In this document: positions 1-11,229 of the stretch, one piece after another | Numbering within the stretch: the stretch's first letter is position 1 | Layout: each line of letters starts with the position of its first letter | NCBI RefSeq assembly: GCF_905171775.1 | Contig: NC_053489.1 | Span: forward strand, 329,936,089 to 330,000,088 | Source: Rana temporaria | Lineage: Eukaryota; Chordata; Amphibia; Anura; Ranidae | Length of the DNA stretch: 64,000 nt | Direction of reading: 5' to 3' | The notes under the pieces: model-generated | What the model was told of the DNA's origin: nothing | Seen by the model: only the letters and a program-made list of their open reading frames with translations | Database searches by the model: none | Program-made: the position numbers and the translations under genes

Positions 1-855
1 CTCCAAGACGTTGCTCTGCCAGGCGGAGGAGAGCCTTAACACCCTTGAGAAAGCTTTCCAAAATGACCCCACTGCAGCCAATGCCTCCCGCGTTCGTATG
101 CAGACCAGACTTACAGATCAGCTGCATTTTGAAAAAGCCAAGCAGGGAATTTTTTTCAGCAAACAGTGCATATTTGAATTCGGTGAGCGTGCTGGCAAGC
201 TCCTTGCCTACCTACCTGGCCAACTTGGACCATAAGCCTCTCTCTCCAGCTGGCTTCCGAAGTCAGGATAACGGACCCTGACCAGGTGGCCACAGAGTTT
301 AGGTCCTTCTACTCCGAGCTCTACTCCTCTACTGCCTAACACACCCAAGACGAGCTCTCTGCATTTCTACGGGACACTAACTTCCCTACACTTGCACCCC
401 CCAGGTGGCCCAGTTGGAGGAGCCTATCACTGAGGAGTGTGTTGCGGAGGCTCTGGCACTGCTCCCCGCATCTAAAGCGCCTGGCTCCGACAGACTCACT
501 CTTGAGTTCTATAAGCAATTCGGTGAGACCCTCATCCCACGACTCTGTTAATTATACACACACATATTCGACACAAGCTCCCGTCCAGCATCCATGGGCG
601 AAGCCCTAATTGTACTAATCCCCAAGCCAGGCAAGGACCCTTTGTTCTCAGAATCATATAGGCACATCTCTCTCTTTCAGCTCGACATCAAAATTCTGGC
701 CAAAATCCTAGCCTCAACAAAGTTATCCTTAGCCTCATACACCCTGATCAGTCTGGGTTTATGCCAGGCAAAAATACAGCCTTTAACCTTAGACGGCTCC
801 ACATGAACCTCCAGGCCCAGCATGCAGATGTGGGCTCCAGGGTGGTAGTCAGTTA
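1..855 (+). pseudogene. L1-clade LINE #1: ORF2 linker and start of RT (broken)
   Basis: Spread over shifting frames, the translation matches the linker between endonuclease and reverse transcriptase of L1/Tx1-clade ORF2 (residues such as FEKAKQGIFFSKQ near 110-175). The early RT blocks follow: KAPGSDRLTLEFYK near 475-520 and IPKPGKDP / DIKILAKILA at 620-715. The 5' part of the LINE lies outside the window. At least three frameshifts and stops show it is dead. The coding line breaks off at 855, inside a VVVS-LDA stretch, and resumes at 1971 beyond a DNA transposon. The product would copy LINE RNA into target DNA. Family assignment is from motif order; the subfamily is not determined. Confidence 0.88.
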
Positions 856-1970
856 CTAGTAGGGATGAGCAGAACACCCCCCCCCCCGTTCGGTTCGCAC
901 CAGAACTTTGCCTTCGAACAGACCGAACATTTGCACGAACATTTAGAACCCCATTGACGTCTATGGGACTCGTTCAAATTCAAAAGTGCTCATTTTAAAG
1001 CCAAATATGCAAGTTATTGTCGTAAAACATCTTTGAGAACCCGGGTCTTTCCCCAGGGAACATATATCAATGGAAAAAAAGTTTTAAAAATGCTCGTTTT
1101 TTCAGGAGCAGTGATTTTAATGATGCTTAAATTAGAAAAAAAAATTGAGGACTCCTGAAAAAAACTACCGTTTTTAAAACTTTTTTTCCATTGATACATG
1201 TTCCCTCGGGCAGGACCCGGGTTCTCAAAGACGTTTTCACAGGCATACTATAGACACCCAGCAGGTACAATATTTAAAGGAATTTTTCTTTTTTTTTTCT
1301 TTTTAATTTAAGCATCATTAAAATCACTGCTCCTGAATCTTTAGGTGCAAACAACAGAGCACATGGCCAGTACACACCAAGTAGCTTTAGGTGCAAACTA
1401 CAGAGCACATTGACAGTACACACCAAGTAGCTTTAGGTGCAAACTACAGAGGACACAGGTAATAAACCACGTAAGAATACTGCAGGTAGCACAATCACCT
1501 GCCTGCCAGTAAATTAGGAAGAACTGATCTAGCTAAACTATACAGTGTATAAATATACAGTATGTACAACACCTGGGATGTGTATATATATCCTTTACAC
1601 ACTGTAACATTAACTGACTAGCCTGCCTGCCTGCCTGCTCTATCTAGCTACAAAAAAATGACACTTTCTCTGTCCTCTCTTAACCACCGCAACACACTAC
1701 ACAAGGCCGACCTGCAGGTGGCCTGTTATAGTGTGGGGCGTGTACTAAACCCCCTGAGCCATAATTGCCCAAAGCCACCCTGGCTTTGGCCAATCATGGC
1801 TCTCCGTTTTTTGCAAGCTGTGATTGGCCAATCATCAGCCAGCGATGCCACAGTGAATTATGGTCTGTGAAACGTAACTCGAATTTAGCACGAACAACCC
1901 ATTTTGTTCGTATTTCGATGAACGATCGAACATACGATGTTCGACTCGAATATGAAGTTCATCCCTAGTT
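856..1970. mobile_element. Non-autonomous hAT-like element (TAGGGATGAGC family) in LINE #1
   Basis: It splits the LINE #1 RT reading line precisely. The flanks carry GTCAGTTA (848-855) and GTCAGTTT (1971-1978), a 7/8-matching 8-bp duplication typical of hAT. The ends are imperfect inverted copies (TAGGGATGAGC at 860 and GTTCATCCCTA at 1959-1969). No transposase is visible. It contains an inner foldback at about 1060-1200 and three 46-bp units starting at 1341. Related copies or fragments occur at 4155-4545 and 13321 onward. Confidence 0.8.
1341..1455. repeat. 46-bp tandem repeat inside the hAT element
   Basis: Units beginning TTAGGTGCAAAC start at 1341, 1387 and 1433, and share CAGAGCACAT and CAGTACACACCAAGTAGC. 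The third unit is partial. It is a short internal minisatellite of the non-autonomous element, with no coding meaning seen. Confidence 0.85.
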
Positions 1971-3910
1971 GTCAGTTTAGACGCCGCCAAGGCGTTCGAC
2001 TCCGTAGAATGGAGCTACTTGTGGGAATGCCTCCGCAGATTTGGATTCGGCCCAAAATTCATCAAGTGGCTTCAACTTCTTTATCGGTCCCCTTCGGCTC
2101 GCATCCAGGTCAATGGCAGGGTCTCCACCTCCTTCCCTCTCTTCCGTGGCACACGCCAGGGCTGCCCCATCTCACCCCTGCTCTATGCTCTGGCAGTGGA
2201 GCCCTTAGCCATAGCTCTTAGGGCCCACCCCAATATTAGAGGCCTTCGATGCGGTCGGCATGTTTCTCTACCTTGCCGACGCGGGCCCCTCACTCCAGAC
2301 GGCTCTCCAGGTTATCACAGCCTTCGGGACATACTCGGGGCTCCGGATAAACTGGACTAAGTCCCAAATCCTCCCTCTAGACGCGAGCGCCGCCACTGCC
2401 GATCAGGCCGCGATCCCCCTAGTCAGGGCAAGCACCATTAAATACCTTGGTGTCACTGTTTCCAGGTCCCTCTTTGACTATGCCACCCTCAATGTTGAAC
2501 CCTTATTTGCCCTCCTGAAAATGAAAACGCAGGTATGGTCCCGTCTAGGTCAATCTAGGCAAAATGATCCTCCTCCCCAAATTGCTTTATGTTTTTTGGC
2601 AGGCCCCTCTCTACCTCCCTCCACGCATATTTAAAGCCATGCAGGCCATCCTCAACACCTTTGTCTGGGGCTCCTCCCAGCACAAATTGTCCTGGCAGGT
2701 CCTGAAATGCCCAACTGACTTGGGCGGTACCGCACTCCCTGACTTGTTCCTCTACTACATGGCATCCCAACTCTTGCACCTCTTCCACTACAACCATTCC
2801 AACAGAGACTGCTACTCCGCCCTGGTTTGCATGCGTGCCCCAGGCCCACTGTACCACCCCTTCCAGCTCCTGTTCTGCGAACCCCGTGGCCTGCCCAGGG
2901 CCGGTGATGGAGGGCACATGCTGTTTCATCACTGCAAGATATGGCAGCTTGCCATGTGCTTCAGCAGGGCACCCTCTCCCCACTTTCACACACCCCTCTG
3001 GGACAACCCCCTCCTGCCCGAACTTGCCTTAATCCCCGACCACGGTTTGTGGATCGACAAGGGCGGTATTTACTTGTCGCAAGTTGTGGCTCGCGGATTG
3101 GTCAGGTCATTCCAAACACTCAAGGACAACTTCGAACTACCCAACCACATGTTCTTCTGCTTTCTTCAACTCCGACACGCACTCAACACGCAGCTCCATA
3201 ACTCTATCCCAGCCCTCGAGGTCCCTTTGCTAGTTAACATTGTGTTGGGAACAGACCACAAGAGACTCATCTCCCAACTCTACACGTACCTCCTGCAGCC
3301 CGTGGCAACCACCACTGCCTATCAGCTGAAAACCCATTGGGAGCCTGACCTGGGCGCTGTGACTGACGAAGACTGGGAGGAAGCCCTGACCAACTGTAAA
3401 ACTGTTTCCCCCAAACTCTCTGACCGCCTCACCCACCTGTTTATCCTTCACAGGTCATACCTGACGCCCTACCGCATCTCTAAATACAGACGAGACCATG
3501 ACCCCAACTGCCCCAGCTGCGGCCACCCCAACGCCTCCTTCTTCGACCTGCTCTGGACTTACCCACCCATACAAGGGTTCTGGACCCAGGTGGTCCGGTT
3601 TCTCCATGACCGCATGGGCTCCCCCGTGTCCCTCTGCCCCTGCCAATGTGTGCAGGGGCTCCTCTCACTCACTGTTGGTGAAAAGTACTTAAATATATTT
3701 CTGCAAGAAACATTGTTCCTTGCCAGGATGCAGGTCGCCAGGATGTGGATGAGGGGGGTTCCTCCCTCTCTACAGCAATGGATCAGAGCTGTCAAAACTA
3801 CTCTCTCCTACCAAAAAGTAATGTATACCCACAGGGGCTGCCCAAAGAAGTACAATAAGATTTGGGATAGGGGGCTAGAAGACTCCTCCATGTGTACTGT
3901 GGAGGACTAG
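1971..3910 (+). pseudogene. L1-clade LINE #1: ORF2 RT core to C terminus (broken)
   Basis: The reading line resumes with LDAAKAFDSVEWSYL (RT block 2a), then GTRQGCPISPLLYALAVEPL near 2146-2205 (RT block 3). A damaged catalytic block follows (LYLADA where [F/Y]xDD is expected, near 2264). KYLGVTV and the thumb come next, then a 448-residue open stretch (2564-3910) covering the C-terminal region with a zinc-knuckle-like CPSCGHP...LLW near 3505-3555. Frameshifts near 2250 and 2550 and the altered catalytic block mean no active enzyme. Long open tails like this are common in 5'-damaged L1 copies. The strand agrees with the 3' polyadenylation signal downstream. Confidence 0.9.
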
Positions 3911-4154
3911 ATGTGGTCCCGCCCGGTAAACACACGCTCCTCTCATGGACTTCCCCCCCTTCCCTCCCCCTCTGACCCCCATGTTGCTTTTGTGCCCTGC
4001 AGCCCATACCACGTAAACACTTTCCCTCCTCATTTTCCCCTTTTCTTTTTGCATGTCCCTGTGTATGTTAAATGGATTGATTTGTACTTTACTGTATCAC
4101 CCGTCTGTTCATTTATTCTCTATGCTCAATAAAAGTTGTTTTGATTTAAAAAAG
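3911..4154 (+). other. LINE #1 3' UTR and poly(A) end
   Basis: Non-coding, C/T-rich sequence after the ORF2 stop. AATAAA lies at 4128-4133 and a short A-rich end at about 4147-4154, after which unrelated hAT-like sequence begins. This marks the 3' terminus of LINE #1. Confidence 0.75.
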
Positions 4155-4545
4155 AAATGTCATTTTGTGCAGGGACAGTTCTTAACACGGGAAACACGCG
4201 CCAATTTACAGGCATACTATAGACACCCCCCAGGCATGATATTTAAAGGAATATTTTACTTTTATTTTGTCACTTTATGCATCATGAAAGTCATTGCTCC
4301 CGAAAACAACGGTAGTTTTTAAAACTTTTTTGCATTGATACATGTCCCCCTGGGGCAGGACCTGGGTCCCCAAACCCTTTTTAGGACAATAACTTGCATA
4401 TTAGTCTTTAAATCCACACTTTTGATTTCTCACATTCGAGTCCCATAGACTTTAATGGTGTTTGAAAGTTTGCTCAAACTTTCGGGTCCGTTCGCATGTT
4501 CTGGATGCGAACCGAACTGGGGGGGTGTTCGGCTCATCCCTACTG
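4155..4545. mobile_element. hAT-like fragment, TAGGGATGAGCC family
   Basis: The right end reads GGCTCATCCCTACTG (4531-4545), the inverse of the left end at 860, preceded by the same C-run and GTTCGGTTCGCA-type subterminal sequence. The interior shares the GGCATACTATAGACACCC block with the 856-1970 element. The left end is missing where it abuts the LINE tail. Confidence 0.7.
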
Positions 4546-4807
4546 ACAGCATCATGCTGCTTCTGACCCTATACACAAATTAAAATTTGTAATTTAAATG
4601 AAAACAATAATATCTAAAAACAACAAATTCTAAACAGAAAAGGAAGATGTGAATAGAAAGCAAAACTAAAAAACAAAAACAAAGAAAAAAAAGGGAACAG
4701 CAGCAACACAGCAAAATAAGTTGTTGCTGATACACAAAAAAAAAAAAAAAGTTGTCCTGAAAGGGACTTTTGAGTCTTATGAAATCACAATGAATGAGCT
4801 AGGCTAA
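4546..4807. other. A-rich stretch, no gene
   Basis: AT-rich sequence with a run of about 16 A near 4735. No reading frame with recognisable similarity. Nothing further seen. Confidence 0.6.
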
Positions 4808-4951
4808 GGCTGGATTCACACCTATGCAGTTTTAATGTTTTTTGCAATTTGCACTACAGTCCATTTAACATGGTTTCCTATGGAACACGTTCTGTAGTGC
4901 AAATCTGCAAAATGCAAAAAGCACAAAAAATGCATAGGTGTGAATCTAGCC
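4808..4951. mobile_element. Short palindromic MITE (GGCTGGATTCACACC ends)
   Basis: About 27-bp terminal inverted repeats: GGCTGGATTCACACCTATGC at the left, and GCATAGGTGTGAATCTAGCC at 4932-4951 on the right. The interior is also self-complementary. The TTA after its right end is also the left target duplication of the next MITE, so the two sit back to back. Superfamily unresolved; the TTA/TAA context suggests Harbinger-type. Confidence 0.75.
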
Positions 4952-4954
4952 TTA

Positions 4955-5406
4955 AGCATCATACACACAATCAGATTTTCCGCAGACAAAGCGTCAGACA
5001 TTTGTCCGAAGGGCGTGTGCCTGGATTTGGTCTTGCATACAAACGGCACACAATTTTTGGCAAACAAACATGAACGTAGTGATGTACTAGACGTACTACG
5101 TGGTTTTTCAGCTCTCTAGCGCAACACCCTTTGGGCAACTTCTGCTAATGTTGTGTTATGGTGAGCACTGCTTCTGAGCATGCATGTTTGTACTTTGGAC
5201 TTTTAAAGGAGCGTACAAGCAGTTGGATTTTCGCCCAACAGTCTGAAGAGCTCAAGAGCTGAAATTTCACGTAGTACGTAACTACGTTCATGTTTGTTGG
5301 CCAACAATTCTTTGTCGCTTAAATGCAAGACAAGTTCCTGGCCAACGCCCTTCGGACAAAAGTCCTACGCTTTGTCCGCAGAAAATCTGAACGTGTGTAT
5401 GAGGCT
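4955..5406. mobile_element. Harbinger-type MITE (AGCCTCATACACAC ends)
   Basis: TTA duplications flank it (4952-4954 and 5407-5409). Inverted ends AGCATCATACACAC and GTGTGTATGAGGCT continue as long arms (CAGATTTTCCGCAGACAAAG ... CTTTGTCCGCAGAAAATCTG). Non-coding. Homologous to 10886-11229 and, more distantly, 12598-13026. The 3-bp TTA duplication fits PIF/Harbinger. Confidence 0.82.
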
Positions 5407-5730
5407 TTAGTCACGAAGCAAGCTTGTGGGCCAGATCCACAAAGCACTTATGCCGGCGTATCTCGAGATGCGCGAAGTAAGTGTAAATATGCGTCGGCGT
5501 ATCTATGCGCCGTATCCCCAAAACGAGATACGCCTGAAAACCAGATTTTTCCGACCAACGTAAAAAGATTACACTGGCGCATCGTGGGCGCAAAAATACG
5601 CTAGACGCACCACTGTTTTGCTATGCAAATATGCAAATGAGGGAGATACGGCGATCCACAAAAGTACGTTTGACCGGCGCAGGCTACGCGCTGTACGCAT
5701 CAGCTGTACGTCCGGTCTAAAGTTACCCCT

Positions 5731-5738
5731 TATAAAAG
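5731..5738 (+). promoter_or_regulatory. TATA box of Harbinger A transposase
   Basis: TATAAAAG lies 102 bp upstream of the proposed ATG (5840), just inside the left end. It is the only clear TATA element upstream of the gene. Confidence 0.65.
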
Positions 5739-5839
5739 CAGCTTTAACTTTGCACCAGACGTGTGCAGGTCAGCTAAAGCAAAACTGTTAGGGACGAGCT
5801 GAGCAGCCACACTTGCAGGACAACAATCTGTATGCCAAC

Positions 5840-6970
5840 ATGCCAGGGGCATCCATGGTCATAGCTATATTACTGGCTTTAGATGCGCGCAGAAGGAGGA
5901 GGGAATGGAGGAGGAGGAGGAGGGCACAGGAGAGGATATACCGCACACGCATAGACGTCTTTGGCATGTATGATTCTGAGGTGTATCGCATCTTCAGATT
6001 CACCCCTCATGCCATCCTGGAATTAACCACAACCCTGCAGGATGACATCACCAGCCCAACACACTGCTCACATGCAGTGCAGCCACTGGTCAAGGTACTG
6101 GCAACACTCTATTTCCTTGCCAGTGGCTCTTTTCAGCGTACAAGTGGAGCCATGGCTGGGATGGCACAATCCTCCATTAGCAGATGTGTGCACCAGGTTA
6201 TCCCCGCAATCCTCAAACGCATGGCCAACCAAATCATCAGACCCACCCAGGAGGACCTGCTGGTGAAGGCAATGCGTGATTTCTACAGAATTGCACAATT
6301 CCCACGCACTGTGGGGGCCATTGATTGCACACATGTGGCACTTCAGCCCCCCCCGTGAGACAGAGCACCTATACCGCAATCGGAAGCATTGGCATTCCAT
6401 CAACGTACAGGTGATAGTCGATGCCCAATGCCTCATATGGCACGTCCAAACACCCAGGATCCAGCCACGACAGCTACATATACCGTCAGAGCCCCATCCC
6501 AATGGAATTCGAACAGAACATGTATGGGGACAGCTGGCTGGTTGGTGAGTGACATGGGTGTCAGGCATGTCTGTCCCCCCCATGATGCAGACATCACAAG
6601 GGGCACATGCATGACTAACATCCTCCTGTCTTTTCCCTTCCAGGTGACTCTGCATATGCACTTTTTACCCCATCTCATGACTCCATTCCAGAACCCCCAA
6701 ACCCCAGGAGAGCAAACATATAATGAAGCACACGCACGTACCCGTGGAGTGGTGGAACGCACCTTTGGCCTCCTGAAGTCCTGTTTCCGATGCCTGGATA
6801 AGTCTGGGGGGACCCTGTTGTATTCCCCAAACTTTGTGTGCCAGATCATCGGGGCATGTTGCATGCTGCACAACTTCGCCGTGAGAAGGGGCCTGGAGAT
6901 TGACATACGTGATGACCTGACCCCCGAACCCGACAATCCCCCCCCTGACCGAGGGTCCCATGTCTTCTGA
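5840..6970 (+). pseudogene. Harbinger A DDE transposase (HARBI1-like), frameshifted
   Basis: Two exons. Exon 1 starts at the in-frame ATG at 5840 (MPGASMV) and ends at 6544; the intron is GTGAGT...TTCCAG (6545-6643); exon 2 runs to the stop at 6970. An arginine-rich N terminus (RRRRREWRRRRR) precedes the Harbinger helix-turn-helix-like region (FRFTPHAILEL, VLATLYFLASG). The DDE triad is visible: D in GAIDCTHVAL (~6320), D in GDSAYAL across the splice junction, E in GVVERTFGLLKS (~6750). One frameshift sits in a C-run at about 6349-6356, one near 6440, and one near 6665. The enzyme would cut the element at its inverted ends. Without the frameshifts it would be close to the usual ~350 residues. 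Confidence 0.88.
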
Positions 6971-7449
6971 GGGAAGAGCAGCCAGGAGACAGCTCGCATT
7001 AGGCATCTTTGCACGTTAAACCCACACATTAATCATGGCACAATGAGAATGCATGCACGCACACCACTGTGGTCCCTAGCACAGACACATCACATCCTCA
7101 TCAAATTGTATTAGCACAAGCCTACCATGCAGGACTTGGGAGCAGCAACGCCATGCCAAGGCTCCAATTATGTCACTGTACATTCATACACCATTCACAC
7201 GGACCTGGGGATCACTTCTCCCTGGTCCTAGGGTTCCCTTCTTCACCACAACTGAGGGTGACACCCCTTTTCCGGCAGGAATGTCACCCCCACAATCATA
7301 CATCATTCACAAACATAAAACAAATCATAATCACAGTAAAAAAATTATAAAAAAAATAAAACACTGAAAACAAAAAAATAGAAAAACTTAACGCCGCTGG
7401 CGTGACCCACGCCTGGGCCGGCCACAGCCCCCGGCCCCTCAGGGGAGAC
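6971..7449. other. Convergent intergenic region of Harbinger A
   Basis: Lies between the 3' ends of the transposase (+) and the Myb-like gene (-). It holds A-rich AATAAA-like sequence near 7354, usable as a transcript end for the + gene. No gene seen. Confidence 0.6.
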
Positions 7450-8570
7450 TCATGGGGGGGAATCAGGGGAAGGAGGAGCATCCCCTGGTCTCTGCCCACC
7501 TGGCGGCCTGCCCTCCAAGGCCTGGGCGATCCGTGTGAGGCCCACATTGAGGGTTGCCGTATTAGCCTGGACAGCCTGGGTCAGGGCACGCACCTCCTGA
7601 CCCACGCCTGATGTGGCAGTCTGCAGGTCATTGCAGCAGTTTATCATTGCCAAAGAGTTGCAGCCCATGTCCTGAACTGACTCCCTGATGGAGGCCAGGC
7701 TCTCCTCGATCTGGCCCAAAGTCTGGGTGATCTGACCCAGATGGCGGGTCTGAAGGGCCTGGTCCCTCCGCAGATTTGCCGGCAGAACCTCTGCCAGCCC
7801 CCTGGTCTTGCGGGTCGCCTTCCTGCCTCCAGATGAGGCTTGTGGCTTGGGAGAAGGGGAGACCCCTGGGGGGGAAGCCCTGTTGGGGGAGGAGTGGGAG
7901 GGGCTACCCCTGATGGAGGCCTGACTGCTGCCAGCATTCCCCAACATCACCTCCTCCTCCTCCTCAACCTCCTCAGAGGACTCCGGGCTTGCCTGGGTGT
8001 CTTCCTCAGACTGATGTCCGGTGGAGGCTGCAGACTGGCCAGATGGCCCGACACCCTCCTGCACATCTGTGGATGACACAAAACATACACAGGTTGGAGG
8101 ATCCACACACTTGTCACATATTCCCTTCCCCCCCACACATGCTACTCACCAGATAGAAGAAAAAAAACACCTACCTGTCCTCACAGCCTCCTCAATGGAG
8201 TCAAAGCCAGGCAGCCCCTCCACTTGCTGCCTGTGGAAGCACTGGGCCACCAGCCGCTCCTCAGCAGTCAGACTGATATTGCATGGTGGTCCCCCTCCAG
8301 TGCCCCTGGCATGAGCCACCATCTTGGCCAGCTTCCCACGGACCACACGCCTGAGATCATTTATTTTTTTTGCATCCCATTGCGGGTCCGGGTCTCACCC
8401 CCCAACGCATTGACAGCGTCTGTGATATCCTGCAATATCTGCCTCCTCCTGGCCGGGGTGGTGTTGGCACTCTCAGGGCCATGCAGCAAACTACCAAATC
8501 TGGTAATGGCCCTCACAATAATTTCCTTCTCCTGCAAGGAGTAGTTCAGCTTTCTCTTCCTTTCACTCAT
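7450..8570 (-). pseudogene. Harbinger A Myb/SANT-like accessory protein (one frameshift)
   Basis: Two exons on -. Exon 1 runs 8570-8175 (start MSERKRKLNYS) and exon 2 8066-7450, with a GTAGGT donor and CACAG acceptor in matching phase once the frameshift is taken into account. Residues 1-115 resemble the Myb/SANT-like domain of Harbinger partners and NAIF1/TSNARE1-type host proteins: tryptophan-poor, with EKEIIVRAI, ILQDITDAVN, VVRGKLAKM and LTAEERLVAQ. Exon 2 is acidic and serine/proline-rich, then coiled-coil-like (LGQITQTLGQIEESLASIRE). A one-base loss in an A-run at about 8363-8370 breaks exon 1. Expected role: bind transposon ends and recruit the transposase to the nucleus. Confidence 0.82.
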
Positions 8571-9100
8571 CTTTCCAAAACACACGATCAAAGACACTCT
8601 CCAAAAACCACAACGACACGACACGACACAAACCAACAAACAGCCACAGACAACGGAACAAAAGCACCTTGCTTTAGGAAGGGAAACAAATGGATGTACT
8701 TTTGCAATGGAAGGGCGTATGTCTGGGCCTATTTATGCACTGGGCGTATCTCACTAAGTACGCCGGGCCTAGTTCCTATCTCACTGATTGCGCTGGGCCG
8801 AGTTCTGAGCATGAGGCTCTGACCATAGTCGGCGTCATGCGCATACGCAGTACGGCCGGCCCTTCATTTGCATGGGGTCACGGCTCATTTCAATGGAACA
8901 CGCCCACGTCCTTCCCACTTTCAATTACCCCGCCTTACGCCTCGTAATTTACGTTACGCCGGCGCATATTTGGACGCAAATACTCTGTGGATACGGTACT
9001 TGCCTCTCTAAATTGAGCTGGCGTAACGTAAATGAGATGCGTTACGCCGGTCTAGATATGCGCCGATGTACGTGGATCTGGCCCTGTGTGTCTAACTTAA

Positions 9101-9900
9101 AGCGGAGGTTCGCCGGTAAAATGCTGTTTTTACTCTTAGGCCCCGTACACACGACCGAGGAACTCGACGTGCCAAACACATCGAGTTCCTCGGCGAGTTC
9201 AGTGTGGAAGCCGCCGAGGAGCTCGACGGGCCGACTTTCCTCATTGAACAACGAGGAAATAGAGAACATGTTCTCTTTTCGGCCCGACGAGTTCCTCGAC
9301 GGGTTCCTCGCTGAAAACTGTACACACGACCGAGTTTCTCGGCAGAATCCAGCTCCGACCGAGCTTCTGGCTGAATTCTGCCGAGAAACTCGGTCGTGTG
9401 TATGGGGCCTTAGATGTATGCTCATTTAGTCTAGGGGAATCGGCTAGTTGTTTTAAAATCCGAGCATTACTTACCGTTGAAGAGTGCGATCTTCTCCGCC
9501 ACTTCCGGGTATGGGCTGCGGGACTGGGCGTTCCTTCTTGATTGACAGTCTTCCGACAGGCTTCCGAAAGGCTTCCGACGGTCGCATCCATCGCGTCACG
9601 ATTTTCCGAAAGTAGCCGAACGTGGGTGCGCAGGCGCAGTATAGAGCCGCACCGAAGTTCGGCTTCTTTCGGCTACTCGTGACGCGATGGATGCGACCGT
9701 CGGAAGCCTGTCGGAAGACTGTCAATCAAGAAGGAACGCCCACTCCCGAAGACCCATACCCGGAAGTGGCGGAGAAGATCGCCCTCTACAACGGTAAGTA
9801 ATGCTCGGATTTTAAAACAACTAGCCGATTCCCCTAGACTAAATGAGCATACATCTAAGGGTAAAAGAGCAAAAACGGCATTGATGGGTGAACTCCCGCT
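9101..9900. mobile_element. TTAA-flanked foldback element (AGCGGAG ends)
   Basis: TTAA lies at 9097-9100 and 9901-9904, with ends AGCGGAGGTTCGCC and inverse GGTGAACTCCCGCT. Most of the rest is one long palindrome: the arm from 9411 (TTAGATGTATGCTCATTTAG) pairs with the arm ending near 9858. The left arm is interrupted by a Harbinger MITE (9139-9409). The TTAA target points to piggyBac-type mobilisation; no coding sequence. The relative at 21801-22290 has the same ends. Confidence 0.8.
9139..9409. mobile_element. Harbinger MITE (GGCCCCGTACACACGAC) nested in foldback
   Basis: TTA duplications at 9136-9138 and 9410-9412; ends GGCCCCGTACACACGACC / GGTCGTGTGTATGGGGCC. Each end is followed inward by a hairpin (CCGAGGAACTCGACGTG ... 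CACATCGAGTTCCTCGG). A close relative lies at 44960-45240. Confidence 0.88.
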
Positions 9901-10020
9901 TTAAGTTCTGCCATATATAAATGTCCTTATTACAAACTAAAGTTGCTTCCAATTAGACAGTAATCACATTCCAACCTGTCCTGGCAGTTTGAAACTGATT
10001 AATATATGTTAACTGATTAA

Positions 10021-10799
10021 TCACTTAAGACCTTATGCAGGTAAAGGACCTGGCCAGTTTTTGCGATTCGGCACTGCGTCGCTTTAACTGACAATTGCGC
10101 GGTCGTGCGATGTGGCTCCCAAACAAATTTGTCGTCCTTTTTTTCCCACAAATAGAGCTTTCTTTTGGTGGTATTTGATCACCTCTGCGGTTTTTATTTT
10201 TTGCGCTATAAACAAAAATATAGCGACAATTTTGAAATAAATGCAATATTTTCTACTTTTTGCTATAAGAAATATACCCCAAAAAGATATAAAAAAAAGT
10301 TTTTTTCCTCAGTTTAGGCCGATATGTATTCTTCTACCTATTTTTGGTAAAAAAAATCGCAATAAGTGTTTATCGATTGGTTTGCGCAAAATTTATAGTG
10401 TTTACAAAATAGGAGATAGTTTTATTGCATTTTTATAAAAAAAAAATGTTTTTACTACGAATGGCGGCAATCAGCGTTTTTTTTCATGACTGCGACATTA
10501 TGACGGACACCTCGGACAATTTTGACACATTTTTGGGACCATTGTCATTTGCATTGTTCACTGTGAAAATGACAATAGCAGTTTAGGAGTTAACCACTAG
10601 GGGGCGCTGTAGGGGTTATGTGTGACTTCATATGTTTTTCTAACTGTAGGGGGGTGGGGCTAGACGTGTGATGTTATTGATCGTGTTTCCCTATATTAGG
10701 GAACACAGATCAATAAAGCTGCCACTGTGAAGAACAGGGGAGCTTCGGACCGGGTCGCGGGCGCACGACGTATATCTGCAGGAGGCAGTCCTTAAGTGG
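10021..10799. mobile_element. TTAA-flanked element, CCACTT family
   Basis: TTAA at 10017-10020 and 10800-10803; ends TCACTTAAG / CTTAAGTGG. The interior carries a block (CACAAATAGAGCTTTCTTTT, GATCACCTCTGCGGTTTTTA) shared with 14707, 23457 (inverted) and 42077. Non-coding; likely piggyBac-type by target site. Confidence 0.78.
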
Positions 10800-10885
10800 T
10801 TAATATATGTGAGGAAAAAAAAAATCTAAGAAAATTATTTAAAACAAATGTAGGCAAGAAGAAGATAAAACATCAGATCATATAA

Positions 10886-11229
10886 CCTCATACACACGTT
10901 CAGATTTTCTGTAGACAATGCCTCAGACTTTTGTCCGAAGGGCGTTGGCCAGGAATTTGTCTTGCATACAAACGGCACACAATTGTTGGCCAACAAACAT
11001 GAACGTAGTTACGTACTACGTGAAATTTCAGCTCATGAGCGCCACCCTTTGGGCACCTTCTGCTAATGTTATGTATGGTGAGCATTGATTCCGAGCATGC
11101 GTGTTTGTACTTTTGACTTTTGTCCGATGGACTTGTGTACACACGCTCAGAAAATCTAACAACAGAAAATGTTAAAGCCTGCCATCCAACATTTGTCTGT
11201 GGAAAATCTGAAAACAATTGTCCGATGGA
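10886..11229. mobile_element. Harbinger-type MITE, right end lost
   Basis: CCTCATACACACG left end after TAA, with the same interior as 4955-5406 (GTCCGAAGGGCGTTGGCC, GGCACACAATTGTTGGCC). It runs into the truncated left side of the Tc1 element, so its right inverted end is absent. Confidence 0.75.

Larger units (their letters stand above)
5428..9084. mobile_element. Harbinger A, two-gene PIF/Harbinger transposon
   Basis: A 3,657-bp element with perfect 13-bp ends (GGGCCAGATCCAC / GTGGATCTGGCCC) and a TGT duplication (5425-5427, 9085-9087). It carries a HARBI1-like DDE transposase on + and a Myb-like protein on -, converging on a gene-poor middle (6971-7449). This is the classical two-protein Harbinger arrangement, in which the Myb partner is known to help nuclear import and end binding. 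The genes hold several frameshifts, so this copy is not autonomous now. MITEs at 19905-20592, 60233-61816 and 62448 onward share related ends and subterminal sequence. Confidence 0.92.

Noticed and set aside
4822..5073. Paired frames on both strands at 4822-5073
   Set aside because: They arise from the near-perfect inverted arms of two MITEs.
6068..7029. Long - strand frames opposite the Harbinger A transposase
   Set aside because: Shadows of the transposase exons, which carry the DDE motifs on +.
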